This document shows, piece after piece, positions 1 to 12,730 of a stretch of 64,000 nt of DNA (positions are counted from its first letter, which is position 1; each line of letters begins with the position of its first letter). This stretch comes from Dugong dugon (lineage: Eukaryota > Chordata > Mammalia > Sirenia > Dugongidae), in contig CM057461.1 of assembly GCA_030035585.1 (NCBI GenBank), forward strand, positions 165,985,624-166,049,623. Direction: 5' to 3'. The notes beneath the pieces were generated by a model. It had not been told where the DNA came from, ran no database searches, and saw nothing but the letters and a program-made list of their open reading frames with translations. Made by a program: the position numbers and the translations under genes.

Positions 1-556
1 AATACTCTTTTACAAAGCTATGTCTGTGCTAAAGTAGTGGGTATAGAAATTTTAGGTGATTCCACTATAGTGATTGAGAAGGCTGGTGAAGAATTATTGC
101 TTTCTTTGTGGTCCTCATGAAGCCTCTGATGATGTAGCAGAAAAGTTTTTGTTGCTTAGAGGAAACATTTCTACTGGGTTTTGTTTCAGATCAGTTTGGA
201 AAGAAAAGAGCTTTGCAGTTGATGAGCATGGTAATACATTTCTAGTTCATTAGTATGCTGGACCCCGAATGACATGGTTCCTGTGATCTTGATTACGATG
301 GCAATAGACCAACTAGTCCAGTTCCATAGTTGTGGCAAAGACAAAGACAAACTCTTGTGCTAAAAACAAGTGAAGTGACCGTACAAATAATATGACATCC
401 AGAATGTGCTATTGTTGGTCTTATTTTCATCTGAACATGATAGATGATTATTGAAAGATTATTTTTAAATGTGGAAATACTTAACAGTAGAACATCTGGG
501 AAAAGATAAAGAATAAAATTAAAAATATCTATAGGCCCACTCCTCTCCTGCATTGC

Positions 557-641
557 TATTGTATTGATTCCGACTCATAGTGACACTATAGGACAGAGTA
601 GAACTGCTCCATAGGGTTTCCAAGGCTGTAATCTTTATGGA
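557..641 (-). repeat. AfroSINE fragment, antisense
   Basis: Antisense copy of the 3' half of the abundant SINE: it reads through the 'gattccgactcatag' tail and the 'ggacagagtagaactgc' body and breaks off after 'aatctttatgga'. The tRNA-like head is missing. It abuts the 5' end of the RTE element. Confidence 0.75.
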
Positions 642-1256
642 CCAGTTAGTTTGTCATACTGTGGTGGCTTGTGTGTTGCTGTAATACTGGAAGCTATGCC
701 ACTGGTAATTCAAATACCAGCAGAATCACTCATGGTGGACAAGTTTTAGTGGAGCTTTCAGACTATCACAGACTAGAAAGAAGGACCTGGTGATCTACTT
801 CTAAAAAAAAAATGGCCAGTGAAAACCTTATAAATAGCAGTAGAACATTGTCTAATATAGTACCAGAAGATGAACCCCTTTGGTTGGAAGACACTCAAAA
901 TACAACTGGGGAAGAGATGCCTCCTCAAAGAAGAGTCGACCATAATGATGTGGATGGAGTCAAGCTTCTGGGACCTTCATTTACTGACGTGACATGACTC
1001 AAAATGAGAAGAAACATCTGCAAACATCCATTAATAATCAGAACGTGGAGTGTATGAAGTATGAGTCTAGGAAAATTAGAATTCATCAGAAGTGAAATGG
1101 AATGCATAAAGATTGATATCCTAGGCGTTAGTGAGCTGAAATGGACTGGTATTGGCTGTTTTGCATCAGACAATCATGTGTACTATGCCGGGAATGACAA
1201 ATTGAAGAAGAATGGCATTGCATTCATCGTCAGAAAGAACATTTTAAGTACTATCA

Positions 1257-1455
1257 TGAGCCCTGGTGTCACAGTGGTTAAAAGCTAGGTTGCTAACCAG
1301 GAGGTTGGCAGTTCAAATCCACCAGCTGCTCCTCAGGAGAGAGTTGTGGCAGTCTGCTACTCTAAAGATTACAGCCTTGGAAACCCTATGAGGCAGTTCT
1401 ACTCTGTCCTGTAGGTTGAAATCCTGTGAGTTGAAATCGCCTCGACAGCAATGGG
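1257..1455 (+). repeat. AfroSINE, full length, inside RTE
   Basis: Sense SINE starting 'gccctggtgtcacagtgg' (tRNA-like A box) with a B-box-like 'gttcaaatcc' about 50 bases later, then the body and the RTE-like tail 'cgacagcaatgg'. It splits the RTE endonuclease between the residues STIM and ILKYNAV. Confidence 0.85.
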
Positions 1456-1865
1456 TATCCTGAAGTACAACGCTGTCCGTGACAGGATAATACCTATACA
1501 CTTATTGAGAAGACCAGTTAATACGACTATTATTCAAATTTATGCACCAACCACTAATGCCAGAGATGAAGAAATTGAAGATTTTTACCAGCTTCTGCTG
1601 TCTGAAATTGATCAAACATGCAGTCAAGATGCACTCGTAATTACCAGTGATTGGAATTAGAAAGTTGGAAACAGAGAAGGAGGATCAGTAGTTGGAAAAT
1701 ATGGCCTTGGTGATAAAAACGACATTGGAGATTGCTAGATATAATTGTGCAAGACCAACGATTTATTCATCGCAAATACCGTTTTTCACCAACATAAATG
1801 GTAGTTATACACGTGGACCTCACTAGATGGAATACACAGGAATCAAACCAGCTGCATCTGTGGAA

Positions 1866-3460
1866 AGACACAATGTTGTTATTAGGTGCTGTCGAGTCTG
1901 TTCTGACTTAAGGGTGACCCTATGTACAACAGAACAAAACACTGTCCAGTCCTGCACCATTCTTAGAATTGTTGATATGTTTGACCCCATTGTTGTAGCC
2001 ACTGTGCCAATCCATTGTTGAGGATCTTCTTCCTCTTTTTTCTGATCCTCTACCAAGCATGATACCCTTTTCCAGGAACTGGTCTCTCCTGATAACATGT
2101 CCAAAGTGTGCTATTATGTGAGATGAACTCTTGCCATCCTTGCTTCTAAGGAGCATTCTGGCAGTACTTCCAAGACAGATTTGTTTGTTCTTTGGGCAGT
2201 CCATGGTATATTTAGTGTTCTTCAAAAACACCATAATTAAAGTGCATCAATTCTTCTTCAGTCTTCCTTAGAAAGTCCAGCTTTCACATGCATATGAGGC
2301 AATTGAAAATACCTTGGCTTTGGTGAGGCACACCTTAGTTCTCGAAGTGACATCTTTCCTTTTTAACACTTTCAAGAGGTCTTTTGCAGCAAATTGGCCA
2401 GTGCAGCGCGTCATTTGATTTCTTGACCGCTGCTTCCATGGGTGTTGATTGTGGATGCAGGTAAAATGAAACCTTTGACAACTTCCAGTCTTTTTTCCAT
2501 TTATCATGATGTTTCTTATTGGTACAGTGTGAGGATTTTTGTTTTCTTGATGTCAAGGTGTAATCCGTACTGAAGGCTGTAGTCTTCAATCTTCATCAGT
2601 AAGTGCTTCAAGTCCTCTTTACTTTCAGCAAGCAAGGTTATGTCATCTGCATATTGTAGGTTGTTAATGAGTCTTCCTCCAATCCTGATGCCTTGTTGTT
2701 CTTCATATAGTCCAGCTTCTCGGATTATTTGCTCAGCATACAGATTGAATCAGTATGGTGAAAAGATACAGCCCTGATGCACACCTTTCCTGATTTTTCA
2801 TCACACAGTATTTCCTTGTTCTGTTTGAACAACTGCCTCTTTGTCTGTGTACAGGTTCCTCATGAGCACAATTAAGTGTTCTGGAATTCCCATTCTTCAC
2901 AATGTTATCCGTAATTTATTATGATCCACACAGTTGAATGCCTTTGCATAGTCAGTAAAACACAGGTAAACATCTTTCGGGTATTCTCTGCTTTCAGTCA
3001 AGATCCATCTGACATCAGCAGTGATATCCCCCATTCCATATCCTCTTCTGAATCTGGTTTGAATTTCTGGCAGTTCCCTGTTGATGTACTGCTGCAACCA
3101 TTTTTGAATTACCTTCAACAAAGTTTTACTTCCCTGTGATATTAGTGATATTGCTTGATAATTTCTGCATTCCGTTGGATTACCTTTCTTTGGAATGGGC
3201 ACAAATATGGATCTGTTCCAGTCTGGTGGCCAGGTAGCTGTCTTCCAAATTTCTTGGCATGGATGAGTGAGTGCTTCCAGTGCTGCATCCATTTGTTGAA
3301 ACATCTCCATTGGTATTCTGTCAATTCCTGGAGCCTTGTTTTTTGCCAGTGTCTTCAGTGCAGCTTGGACTTTTTCCTTAAGTACCATCAATTATTGAAT
3401 ATATTCTATCTCCTGAAGTGGTTGAATGTCAACCAATTCTTTTTGGTACAGTGACTTTGT
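1866..3460 (-). mobile_element. RTE-type LINE fragment (RT to 3' end), antisense
   Basis: An antisense RTE copy, 5' truncated just upstream of the reverse transcriptase. On the minus strand it reads from about 3460 through RT ('KAPGIDRIPMEMFQQMD', then motif A 'CFTDYAKAFNCVDH' near 2915-2960, then the YADD box near 2640-2660) into the C-terminal region and the 3' end at 1866-1900, where 'gttgttattagg' is the complement of the (AAC)n tail. An uninterrupted frame covers about 164 codons (2897-3391) but it is broken downstream. It lies inside the sense RTE host, between its endonuclease and its linker. Confidence 0.82.
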
Positions 3461-3792
3461 CAGAGCAAGGCCAGGGGCAGATTGTGGGAACAGAGCATCA
3501 AGTGCTCAAGTGCAAGATCAAGCTGAAGCTGGAGAAAATTTTAAAAAGTCCACAAGAGCCAGAGTACAACCTAGAGTATATCCTACCTGAATTTAGAGAT
3601 CATCTCAAGAATAGATTTGGTGCATTGAATCCTAATGACAGAAGACCAGACAAATTTGGGGATGACATCAAGGAAATCATACATGAAGAAAGCAGAAAGT
3701 CATTTAAAAGGCAGGAAAGAAAGAAAAGAACAAAATGGATGTCAGAAGAGACACTGAAACTATCTCTTGAATTTAGCATAGCTAAACTGAAA

Positions 3793-4341
3793 TGCATTGC
3801 ATTGGGCAAATCTGCTGCAAAAGACCTCTTTAAAGTGTTAAAAAGCAAAGATACCACCTTAGAGACTAAGGTGCACCTGACCCAAGTCATGATATTTTCA
3901 ATTCCCTCATATGCATGTGAAAGCTGGACAGTAAATAAAGAAGACTGAAGAAGAATCGATGTCTTTGAATTCTGGTTTTGGCAAAGAATATTGAATATAC
4001 CATGGACGGCCATAAGAACAAACAAATTCTCTTGGAAGAACTACAGCCAGAATGGTCCTTAGAAGTAAGGATGGCGAGACTTTGTCTCACATTCTTTGGA
4101 CATGTTGCCAGGAGGGATCAGTCTTTGGAGAAGGACATCATGCTTGGTAAAATAGAGGGACAGCGAAAAAGAGGAAGACCCTTAATGAGATGGATTGACA
4201 CAGTGGCTGCAAAAATGGGCTCAAGCATAACAATGATTGTGATGATGACATAGGACCGGGAATTGTTTCATTCTGTTTTACATGGGGTCGCTGTGAGTCA
4301 GAAACAACTGGATGACACCTAACAACAACAACAACAACAAA
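3793..4341 (+). mobile_element. RTE 3'-end fragment, sense, nested in RTE
   Basis: A short 5'-truncated RTE copy that begins near 'tgcattgcattgggcaaatc', runs through the C-terminal region ('SYACESWTV', 'RRDQSLEKDIMLG') and ends in 'cacctaacaacaacaac'. It interrupts the host linker: 'ctaaactgaaa' before it and 'gtgaaaggaag' after it are contiguous in the host reading, and TGAAA occurs at 3788-3792 and 4343-4347 as a likely short target duplication. Confidence 0.72.
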
Positions 4342-5236
4342 GTGAAAGGAAGAAATGATGAAGTAAAAGCTGAACAGCAGATTTTAAAGGGCTACTCGAG
4401 AAGATACAGTAAAGTATTCTAATGAAATCTGCAAAGACCTGGAGTTAGAAAGCCAAAAGGATGAATATGCCAGGCATTTCTCAAGCTGAAAGAACTGAAG
4501 AAAAAATTCAAGCCTTGAGTTCCGTAATTTAAGGATTCTATGAGCAAAATTTTGAACGACACAGGAAGCATCAAAAGATGAAAGGTATACTCAGAGTTAC
4601 TGTATTAAAAAAAAATTGGTCAATGTTCAGCTATTTCAGGAGGTAGCAGAAGATCAAGAACCAATATTACTGAAGGAAAAAGTCCAAGCTGCACTGAAGG
4701 CGTTGGAGAAAAACAAGGCTCCAGGATTTGACGGAATACCAATTGATATGTTTCAACAAATGGATGCAACTCTGGAAGCGTGCACTCATCTATACCAAGA
4801 AACTTGGAAGACAGCTACCTGGCCATCCAATTGGAAAAAATCCACATTTGTGCCTATTTCAAAGAAAGATAGTATGAAGGATATCATTGCTGATGTCAGA
4901 TGGATCTTGGCCGAAAGCAGAGAAAGCCAGAAGAATGTTCCCCTGTGTTTTCATATAGACACAACCGGGTAAAAGAATTTCATTTTACTTGAATCCACAA
5001 TCAGCGCCCATGGAAGCAGCAGTGAAGAAATCAAACGACATATTGTATTCACCAGTTTGCTGCAGAAGACCTCAGAATGTTCAAAAGAAAAGATGTCACT
5101 TTGAGGACTAAGGTGCACTTGACCTAAGCGCATGTTATTTTCAGTTGCCTTGTATGCATGTGAAAGGTGGACAGTGAATCTGGAAGAGCAGAGAAGAATT
5201 GATACCTGTGAATTATAGTGTTAGTGAAGAATATTG

Positions 5237-5427
5237 AATGTACCATGGAAGAATGAACTGCTGCTAATCCCACCTCATTAACATTATAGAGTTTAGGATT
5301 TACAACACATAGGAAGATCAATCACATCAGATGACAAAATGGTGGACCATCACACAGTACTGAGAATCATGGCCTAGCCAAGTTGATACATATTTTTGGG
5401 AGACAGAATTCAATCCATAACAGCAGC
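5237..5427. repeat. Possible fragment of an old mammalian repeat
   Basis: The stretch ending 'gagacagaattcaatccataacagcag' resembles the end of the repeat at 48578-48985 ('gggacacaatttcatccataacaac'). The match is short and the family was not identified. Confidence 0.35.
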
Positions 5428-5461
5428 TAAATGCTTAACCACTGTGCCACTAGGGCTCCAA
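5428..5461 (-). repeat. AfroSINE head remnant, antisense
   Basis: About 34 bases, 'cttaaccactgtgccac' plus 'tagggctcc', equal the complement of the SINE tRNA-like head. The rest of the SINE is absent. Confidence 0.6.
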
Positions 5462-5720
5462 ATATTTTAATTGAGCCAAATTTATTTACTCCGTTCGCTA
5501 ACATTACACATTCAGATGGTTTCCAATTATTCGCGTAACAAGATGTTAAAAAGCAACTTTTCCTTTTGCCTTAGAGTTATAGTTCAGGCTCCAAAGCTAA
5601 GAACAACATACAAGAATTATCTCCACATTTTAATAAAGGGTGTTAGATCATTTCACATAGGACCTACTGAAAGATGAAACTGCTTCTGTAACCCTTAGCT
5701 TTCTTTATTTTCATGAATAG

Positions 5721-5722
<2 letters not shown>

Positions 5723-5752
<30 letters not shown>
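5723..5752. repeat. (GT)15 microsatellite
   Basis: Thirty bases of perfect GT dinucleotide repeat in otherwise single-copy intron sequence. Confidence 0.95.
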
Positions 5753-5755
<3 letters not shown>

Positions 5756-7098
5756 TATTTTGCTAAAAGAGGGGACTGGCATTTCATCTCCAGCTTAAGG
5801 CTTGCTGATCTTTAGAAATGCTTGAACTGTGAAGTACATAGAAGGAAGCTGATCCTGATAGAACTTGACCCTGATCTGATTTGGGTTGGAAGGGAAGGGG
5901 TATGAAAACTGTTGCCGGACTTCTATTGAGAAAAGTTGAAAGGTTACAGTCAGCTGGATTAGAGAAGGAGGGACGACTGTAATATGAAGACCTTGTATTT
6001 CTAGAGTTTGAAGGAGGAAAATGCTGATCCCCCTCGCTGCCTACATAGACATAACAGAAGTAGGTGGGATCCAGAAAAACCATTTGCCATTGTGTCAATT
6101 CCGAGGATTCTACTATAAAACAATAGGTAACTGTGTATTTTAGAGTGGAAATGTGCTCCATAGGGTTTTCAATGGCTGTGAGCAGATGGGTTCATTGGAA
6201 AAGTTTGTTACAGGTGAAGGAAATAGGCAAAGGCACAAAGGTAGGAAACCATTATTTGTATTTATCCAGAGCATACTTGAGAATGTTCCTCTGTAAGCCC
6301 TATGATAATTCTTTTCCTTATTTGAATTTTCACTTTTTATCTACCTGATTCCATTTCAGTATTAATATTAGATAAATGGGATGAATTGTCATGTTGCCTT
6401 TAATGCATGAACCATAATCATGATACAGTTAATAAGCAAATTTGGATATAGCAGATGGTAAGAATATAGTCACAGTTTCAGATGCTTGGTAACCAGCTCT
6501 TTTTCACTTAGATATACTGTAGATACCTTTCCTTATCAGTAATACATAACAATACTATTTTTAGTTACCACATGAATGTACAATAGATTGTTTAATCAGT
6601 CTCGTGTTGTTTTCTTTCTCCATTATTAGCTGGGTCAATGAATGTTCTTGTCTGTCTTTCAGCATTAGTAACTGTGTAAATGACATCCTCGTCTGTACAT
6701 TTTTTATATGATTTTTCTAATATAAATTGAGAGCTACAAATGTAATGGGACCAAACATAAGTTCAGACTAAAATATTGAAACCCTTGGTGTGATCAGGGA
6801 ACTATTTTGAGGTTATCTTATTATGGCCTGATGAAACCAGAGAATGGTGTCTCACAGTGTCAGACTCAGGTATATCAGAATACTTTTTTGCTGATCGTAT
6901 GCTGACACGTTTCTGAAATTATTTGAGGATTTAAGGGTCAGATATAAATTTGAAAAGTAGAATTTGAAAATGTGTTTTCTTAACACTTTAATTGAATGAA
7001 GAAGGGGCTGATGGAGAATGAAGGAGAGGTGGATGGGAATGGTTTTCCTTCCCATGATACCCTTTGGTAATTGGTTGGGTGGAAAAGTAATGGTTCAG

Positions 7099-7117
7099 AA
7101 AAAATATTTAGATTTAT
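7099..7117. repeat. Target-site duplication, left copy (L1 of 7118-16444)
   Basis: AAAAAATATTTAGATTTAT, 19 bases, repeated exactly at 16445-16463. The pair defines the L1 between them as a single insertion. Confidence 0.9.
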
Positions 7118-7129
7118 CTGATAAAAGGA

Positions 7130-7685
7130 TTTAAAAAAATGAAGAAACCCTAAGAATTATGTGGGACTCTATCAAGAGGAGTAATCTATAAGTGACTGCA
7201 GTATCAGAATGGGTGGGGATAACAGAAAATACAGAGAGAATTGTTGAAGATTTGTTGGCAGAAAACTTCCCTGATATCGTGAAAGATAAGAGATCTATCC
7301 AAGATGCTTATTGAACCCCACATAAGGAAGATCCCAAAAGAAAGTCACCAAGACATATTCTCATCAAACTTGAAAAAACCAAAGATAAAGAGAATTTTAA
7401 GAGAGGGTAGGGATACACAAAAAATCATCTACAAAGGAGAGTCCAAAGAATAAGCTCGGAATACTCAGCAGAAACCATGCAAACAAGGAGGTAATGGGAT
7501 GACAAATATGAAGCCTGGAAGGAAAAAAACTGCCAGCCAAGAATTATATATCCAGCAAAACTGTCTCTCAAATATGATGGTGAAATTAGGGCATTTCCAG
7601 ATAAACAGAAGTTTAGGGAGTTTGCAAAAATCAAACCAAAATTACAGGAAATACTAAAGGGAGTCCTCCAGTTAAAAAATCAGTA
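7130..7685 (+). pseudogene. L1 ORF1 remnant
   Basis: Decayed 3' part of L1 ORF1, the RNA-binding coat protein of the L1 particle. The pattern 'ENFPDIVKD', 'DPKRKSPRHILIKL' and 'PAKLSLKYDGEIRAFPDKQ' can be followed with stops between. The N-terminal coiled coil is absent because the element is truncated. Confidence 0.75.
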
Positions 7686-8120
7686 ACATGAGATAACAAC
7701 CCAAGACTACAACACAGGACAGACCAACCAGAGATCAACCCAGATAGGGAAGTCACAAAGTAAATCAAAGCTAAAACACTGAAAATAGGGAAACAGATAT
7801 CAATATGTAAACGATGACAATATTAAAACAAAAAAGAGAGACTTAAAAAATGTCAACATACATTTTTCATATGAAGAGGAAGTCAAGGCAATATAAAGAA
7901 ATAAAAGACTGGAATAAATTTAGAAAAATAGGGGTAAATATTAAGGTAACCACAAAGGAAACAAACAATACTAAAAGTTAAAAAAAAAAAAAAAAGACTC
8001 AGCAAACACAAAATCAACAACAATGAAAAAGATGAAAAAATATATAAAGAAAAACAATTCAGCACGGAAGATTAACTGCAACAAAGAAACTGTGAACAAC
8101 ACACAGAAATAGACATAAAA

Positions 8121-9532
8121 ATGACAGCACTAAACTCATACCTATCAATAAGTACGCTGAATGTAAATGGACTAAATGAACCAATAAAGAGACAGAGAGT
8201 GGCAGATCGGATAAGAAAAAACAAGATCCGTCTATATGCTGCCTACAAGAGATGCACCTTAGACTTAAAGACACAACCAAACTAAAACTCAAAGGATGGG
8301 AAAAAATATATCAAGCAAACAACACTCAGAAAAGAGCAGGAGAGGCAATATTAATCTCTGACAAAATAGATGTTAAAGTAAAATCTGCCACGAAGGATAA
8401 GGAACGACACTATATAATGATTAAAGGGTCAATAAACCAGGAGGACGTAACTATAGTAAATATTTACGCACCCAGTGACAGGGCTCCAAAATACATAAAA
8501 CAAACTCTAACAGCACTGAAAAGAGAGATAGACAGCTCCACAATAGTAATAGGAGACTTCAACAAGCCACTTTCGGGGAAGGACAGAACACCCAGAAAGA
8601 AGCTCAACAAAGACACGGAAGAGTTCAATGCTACAATAAACCAACTTGATCTCATAGACATATACCTAACACGCCACCAAAAGCAGCCAAGTATACTTTC
8701 TTTTCCAACGCTCGTGGAACATTCTCCAGAATAGACCATATATTAGGTCATAAAGCAAGCCTTAACAAAATCCAAAGCATCGAAATATTAAGAAGCATCT
8801 TTTCTGAGCATAAAGCCATAAAAGTAGAAATCAACAACACAAAAAGCAAGGAAAAAAAATCAAACACGTGGAAACTGAATACCACCTTGCTCAAAAACTA
8901 CTGGGATAGAGAAGAAATTAAGAATGGATTAAAGAAATTCATAGAATCAAACGAGAATGAAAACACATCCTACCAGAACCTTTGCAACACAGCAAAAGCA
9001 GTGCTCAGAGGTCAGTTTATACCAATAAATGCACACATCCAAAAAGAAGAAAGGGCCATAATCAAACCGTTAACCCTACAACTGGAACAAGCAGAAAGAG
9101 AGTAGCAAAGGAAGCCCTCAGGCGCCAGAAGAAAGAAAATAATAAGAATTAGAGCAGAATTAAATGAAATAGAGAATGGAAAAACAATTGAAAGAGTTAA
9201 CAAGAACAAAAGTTGGTTCTTTGAAAAAATCAAAAAAACTGATAAACTATTGGCCATACTGACAAAAGAAAAACTGGAGAGGAAGCATATAACCTGTATG
9301 AGAAATGAGATGGGTGATATCACAACAGACCCAACTGAAATTAAAAGAATCATAACAATACTATGAAAAATTGTACTCTTTAACAAATTTGAAAACCTAG
9401 AGGCAATGGACAAATTTCTAGAAACTCACTACCTACCTAAACCAACACAAACAGAGGTAGAACAACTAAATAAACCCATAACAAAAGAAAAGATTGAAAA
9501 GGTAATTAAAAAACTCCCCCCCACCCCACAAA

Positions 9533-9563
<31 letters not shown>

Positions 9564-11900
9564 CCGGATGGCTTCACTGGAGAATTCTACCAAACTTTCA
9601 GAGAAGAGTTAACACCTTTACTACTGAAGTTATTTCAGAGCATAGAAAAGGATGGAATACTCTCAGACTCATTCTGTGAAGCTAGCATAACCCTGATACC
9701 AAAATCAGGTAAAGACACCACAAAAAAAAAAGAATTACAGACCAGTATCACTCATGAACGTTGACACAAAAGTCCTCAACAAAATTCTAGCCAATAGAAT
9801 TCAGCAACATATCAAAAAAATAATTCATCATGATCAAGTGGGATTTATACTAGGTATGCAGGGTGGTTCAACATTACAAAAACAATCAGTGTAATCCATC
9901 ACAGAAATAAAACAAAAGACTAGGACCACCTGATCTTATCAGTCGATGCAGAAAAGACATTTGACAAAGTCCAACACCCATTCATGATAAAAACTCTCAA
10001 CAAAATAGGAATAGAAGGGAAATTCCTCCATATAATTAAGGGCATTTATACAAAGCCAACAGCCGGCATCAACCTAAATGGAGAGACTTTGAAAGCATGC
10101 TCCTTGAGAACGGGAACCAGACAAGGATGCCCTTTATCACCACTCTTACTCAACACTGTGCTAGAGGTCCTAGCCAGAGCAATTCGGCTAGAAAAAGAAA
10201 TAAAGTTCATCCAAATTGGTAGGGAAGAAGTCAGAGTATCTCTGTTTGCAGATGATATGATCTTATACACAGAAAACCCCAAAGAATCCACAAGAAAACT
10301 ATTAGAACTAATAGATTTCAGCAGAGTTTCAGGATACAAGGTAAACATACAAAAATCAGTTGTATTCCTTTACATCAACAAAGGACCTTGAAGACGACAT
10401 CACTAAATCAGTGCCATTTACAATAGCCCCCAAGAATATAAAATACTTACGAATAAATCTAACAAGAGACGTAAAAGAGCTATACAGTGAAACCTATAAG
10501 CCACTACTGCCAAGAAACCAAGAGACCTGCAGAAGTGGAAAACCCATACCTTGCTCATGGATAGGTTGATTTAACATTGTGAAAATATTATTTCTTCCCA
10601 AAGCCATCTACAGATAAAATGCAATTCCTATCCAAATTCCGCAGGCATTTTTTAGTGAGTTGGAGAAACAAATCACCAACTTCATATGGAAAGAGAAGAG
10701 TCCCCGAATAAGTAAAGCATTACTCAAGAAGAAGAACAAAGTGGGAGGCCTCATACTACCTGATTTTAGAACCTATTATACCTCCACAGTAGTCAAAACA
10801 GCCTGCTACTGGTACAACAACAGATACCTAGACCAATGGAACAGAATTGAGAATCCAGACATAAATTCATCCACCTATGAGCAGCTGATATTTGACAAAG
10901 GCCCAAAGTCCATTAATTGGGGAAAAGACAGTCTCTTTAACAAATGGTGCTGGCATAACTAGATATCCATCTGCAATAAACTGAAACAAGACCCATACCT
11001 CACACCATGCACAAAAACTAACACAAAATGGATGCAAGACTTTAAAATAAAATTGAAAATGATAAAGATCCTGGAAGAAAAAACAGGGATAATGCCAGGA
11101 GCTATAATATGTGGCATAAACATGGTACGAACCATAAGTAACAATGCACAAACACCAGAAGAGAGACTAGATAACTGGGAGCTCCTAAAAATCAAACACT
11201 TACGCTCATCAAAAGACTTCACCAAAAGAGTAAAAAGACAACCTACAGACTGGGAAAAAATTTTTGGCTATGACAAATCCGAACAGCATCTAATCTCTAA
11301 AATCTACAAGATACTGCAAAACCTGAACAACAAAAAGACAAATAACCCAATTTAAAAACGGGCAAAGGATATGAACAGAGGCACTTCGCCAAAGAAGATA
11401 TTCAGGCGGCTAACAGACACATGAAGAAATGCTCACGATCATTAGCCATTAGAAAAACGCAGATCAAAACTACAATGTGATATCATCTCACCCCAACAAG
11501 GCTAGCATTAATCCCAAAAACACAAAATAATAAATGCCGGAGAGGTTGTGGACAGACTGGAACACTTATACACTCTTGTTGGAATGTAAAATGTTACAGC
11601 CACTTTGGAAATCTATTTGATGCTTCCTTGAAAAGCTAGAAATAGAAGTACCATAAGATCCAGCTATCTGTTCCTTGGAATAAATCCTAGAGAAATAAGA
11701 GCCATCACATGAATAGATACATGCACAGCCATGTTCTTTGCAGCACTGTTCACAATAGCAAAAAGATGGAAATAGCCTAGGTGCCCATCAGCAGAAGAAT
11801 GGAGAAACAGGTTATGCTACGTCTGCTCCGCACAGTGGAATACTTTGCAATCATAAAGAACAATGCTGAAGCCGTGAAACATTTTGTAACATGGAGTAAG
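8121..11900 (+). pseudogene. L1 ORF2 (endonuclease-reverse transcriptase) relic
   Basis: ORF2 begins at ATG 8121 ('MTALNSYLSISTLNVNGLN'). The frame shifts in an A-run near 8216. The endonuclease continues at 8252-8734 ('GDFNKPLSGKDRTPRKKLN'), followed by a linker (8887-9105) ending in an in-frame TAG, then RT at 9984-10391 ('[14 protein letters not shown]', '[12 protein letters not shown]'), then the C-terminal segment at 10660-10962 ending 'NKWCWHN' TAG. The same frame continues after that stop to 11355. Several defects recur at the same positions in the other L1 copies of the window. Confidence 0.88.
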
Positions 11901-11981
11901 CTGGAGGGCATTATGCTGAGTGGACTTAGTCACAGAAGGACAAATATCGCATAAGACTATTGTTGTAAGAACTGAAGAAAA

Positions 11982-11987
11982 GGTTTA
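11982..11987. repeat. Short target duplication, left copy (antisense L1 insert)
   Basis: GGTTTA, repeated at 15485-15490. In intact copies here the 3'UTR reads 'aaaaggtttaaacacagaag', so the host L1 is cut between GGTTTA and AAC. The site resembles the TTTT/AA preference of the L1 endonuclease. Confidence 0.6.
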
Positions 11988-12183
11988 TGTAATTTGGAGC
12001 CCTGTCATTGGCTGCGTAGATGTTTGTTATGGTTATGTCTTCATGATGGATCATCCCCTTAATCATTATATAGTGTTCTTTGTCTTTTATGGTGGATTTT
12101 GTTTTAAAGTTTATTTTATCTGAGATTAGTATTACCATTCCTCCTCTTTTTTGGAGGTTGTTAGCTTGATATATTTTTTCCAA
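11988..12183 (-). pseudogene. L1 ORF2 N-terminal fragment
   Basis: Minus-strand reading of the endonuclease region ('MEKIYQANNLQKRGGMVILI', then 'HYIMIKGMIHHEDITITNIY') that ends at the junction with the host L1. Equivalent residues in the sense copy lie at about 8300-8500. Confidence 0.8.
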
Positions 12184-12730
12184 CCTTTGACTATTAATTA
12201 ATTCACGTCTTTGTTTCTAAGGTGTGTCTCTTGTAGACGGCATATTGATGGATCCTGTTTTCTTATCCATTCTGTCACTCTCCCGTCTCTTTATGTGTGC
12301 ATTGAGGCCGTTTACATTCAGTGGAATTATTGATAGATGTGAGTTTGTTCCTGTCATTTTCTGGTGTTTTTTTTTTTTTTTTGTGGTGCTCATGTTTTCT
12401 TTGTTCTTACTCTCCTGTGCTGAATTACTTTTGTTTGTGGATTGTTTTTTTCATTTCTTTTGTTTTTGCTGAGACTTTATGTTTTTTGTCTTTATTTTTA
12501 TGAGTATATTTCTTAACTTTTTTTGTGATTACCGTGAAATTTACCCATATCTTTCTAAGTTTGAAGCAGCTCATTATTACTTGGTATCGCCTTGCCTTCC
12601 TCTCCATTAGAAGGTTCTGTACTTGTACTGTTTATTCCCTCTTTTATTGTTCTGATGTTGTTGTCATTTACAGATTAACTGCTCTGATTCCCTGTTGTAT
12701 TTCTTTTGGTTTTGGATAGTCCTTGAGAGT

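Larger units (their letters stand above)
642..5250 (+). mobile_element. RTE-type LINE, decayed, interrupted by SINE and RTE pieces
   Basis: An RTE-clade non-LTR retrotransposon in sense orientation. Its parts appear in order: a 5' region at 642-1000, an apurinic endonuclease-like domain at about 1061-1830 (motifs such as 'DILGVSELKWTG' and 'IIQIYAPT'), a linker at 3462-3792 and 4342-4600, the start of reverse transcriptase at 4616-4960 ('KAPGFDGIPIDMFQQMD') and a C-terminal remnant at 4975-5250. The catalytic YADD region of the host copy is deleted between about 4960 and 4975. Frames are broken by stops and shifts, so it is non-functional. Three other elements sit inside it: a SINE at 1257-1455, an antisense RTE piece at 1866-3460 and a sense RTE 3' end at 3793-4341. 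The family resembles RTE1/BovB of afrotherians. Confidence 0.8.
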
